Assembly (NCBI RefSeq): GCF_001884185.1
Contig: NZ_MAOE01000123.1
Location: forward strand, 1-63,575
Origin: Bacillus albus
Lineage (GTDB): Bacteria > Bacillota > Bacilli > Bacillales > Bacillaceae_G
Direction of reading: 5' to 3'
DNA length: 63,575 bases
Positions within the stretch are counted from its first letter, which is position 1. Each line of letters begins with the position of its first letter. The translations under genes were made by a program, and so were the position numbers. Shown in pieces: positions 63,188 to 63,575 of the stretch. The notes beneath the pieces were generated by a model. It had not been told where the DNA came from. It did no database searches and was given only the letters and a program-made list of their open reading frames with translations.

Positions 63188-63575
63188 TTGAAGAAAAATG
63201 ACCAAAGTGAGAAAAAACAAAATATCAGTCAAGTATCAGATACAGATGTATCTGTGATGGAGAACCCGCACCGTTCACCTATTACAGTTATCGGCTTAGG
63301 TCCGATGGGCCAGGCGCTAGCTGGTGCATTCCTGATGAACGGTCACCCTACGACATTATGGAACCGAACTGCCGAAAAAGCCGATTACCTTATTTCTCAG
63401 GGGGCGACCCTTTCAAATTCAGTCACCGGCGCGGTCTCTGCAAGCCCCCTGGTGATCATTTGTGTTCTGGACTATAATGTCGTCCATGAAGTCCTTGGCC
63501 CCGTGGGAGATGCCCTGAAGGGACGGACACTGGTGAACCTCACTGCCGACTCGCCCAAACGTGCCCGTGAAATGG
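63188..63575 (+). CDS. imine reductase-like / 6-phosphogluconate dehydrogenase-fold NADP protein (partial)
   Basis: The gene is cut by the right end of the window; about 129 residues are visible. After a hydrophilic ~30-residue N-terminus comes a Rossmann fold: TVIGLGPMGQALAGAF, then WNRT (an NADPH-type Arg) and VNLTADSPKRARE, matching the imine reductase/beta-hydroxyacid dehydrogenase group. Translation probably begins at TTG 63188, nine bases after AGGAGG. Bases 63301-63480 are about 53% G+C (95 of 180), far above the neighbouring genes, and codons such as GCG, GGC and CTG are frequent, which suggests transfer from another genus. Confidence 0.8.
   Translation, partial: MKKNDQSEKKQNISQVSDTDVSVMENPHRSPITVIGLGPMGQALAGAFLMNGHPTTLWNRTAEKADYLISQGATLSNSVTGAVSASPLVIICVLDYNVVHEVLGPVGDALKGRTLVNLTADSPKRAREM

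Overview
The window is a chromosomal segment of a Bacillus cereus-group bacterium (B. cereus / B. thuringiensis / B. anthracis type). The evidence is a complete non-haemolytic enterotoxin operon (nheA-nheB-nheC) behind a PlcR box, group-specific bcr1-type repeats, A+T-rich DNA, Bacillus-style Shine-Dalgarno sites, and tandem T-box, c-di-AMP riboswitch and DeoR-controlled operons in typical Firmicute arrangements. Most genes lie on the minus strand.

Layout. 1-75 is the 3' end of a group II intron (domains V and VI) that interrupts a small minus-strand ORF. 0.5-5.5 kb holds a deoxynucleoside salvage operon, deoC-nupC-pdp-cdd, with its regulator deoR. 5.9-9.15 kb holds poorly known genes (DUF4272, DUF975 membrane protein, small hypotheticals), followed by two bcr1-type repeats. 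9.6-19.4 kb is a tightly overlapping six-gene operon: DUF4132/HEAT protein, MoxR-type AAA ATPase, DUF5682 protein, VWA protein, SWIM zinc-finger protein and a 92-aa protein. It matches the order of the uncharacterised E. coli yehI-L-M-P-Q genes and is the best candidate here for an undescribed system. 20-24.2 kb is nheABC, with a bcr1 element inserted in the nheB-nheC spacer. 24.3-26.4 kb is a KimA-type potassium transporter behind a c-di-AMP (ydaO) riboswitch and terminator. 26.5-35.7 kb carries a PanE-like reductase, an unknown membrane-anchored protein, a 20-bp tandem repeat, trhO, mntH, an M23 peptidase with a two-component system, and a GNAT enzyme. 36-47 kb carries an unusual methyltransferase, a frameshifted gene remnant, a lipoprotein, an OppA-type binding protein, mtaD, yunG, acetyltransferases, an acetyl-CoA hydrolase/transferase with a LytTR regulator, a Qnr-like pentapeptide protein and a lipase. 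47-52.7 kb carries a LigB-type dioxygenase, an MFS pump, a Clp_N-GNAT fusion, a DUF554 protein and a CapA-type protein. 52.8-60.5 kb is the branched-chain amino-acid operon ilvE-ilvB-ilvN-ilvC-ilvD-ilvA behind two tandem T-boxes with AUC (Ile) specifiers. 60.6-63.6 kb carries an SDR enzyme, msrA, two small membrane proteins, a shortened RCC1-repeat protein and the start of a G+C-rich imine-reductase-like gene behind a MerR-type promoter.

How genes work together. The deo operon imports and degrades deoxynucleosides, feeding deoxyribose-5-phosphate aldolase. The ilv genes make Ile/Val under tRNA-Ile control. Nhe components assemble into a three-part pore-forming toxin. The DUF4132-AAA-DUF5682-VWA-SWIM set probably forms one ATP-driven assembly, because the genes overlap and co-occur in distant bacteria. 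Many starts were moved inward from the longest ORF to the codon with a proper ribosome-binding site; these choices are stated per gene.
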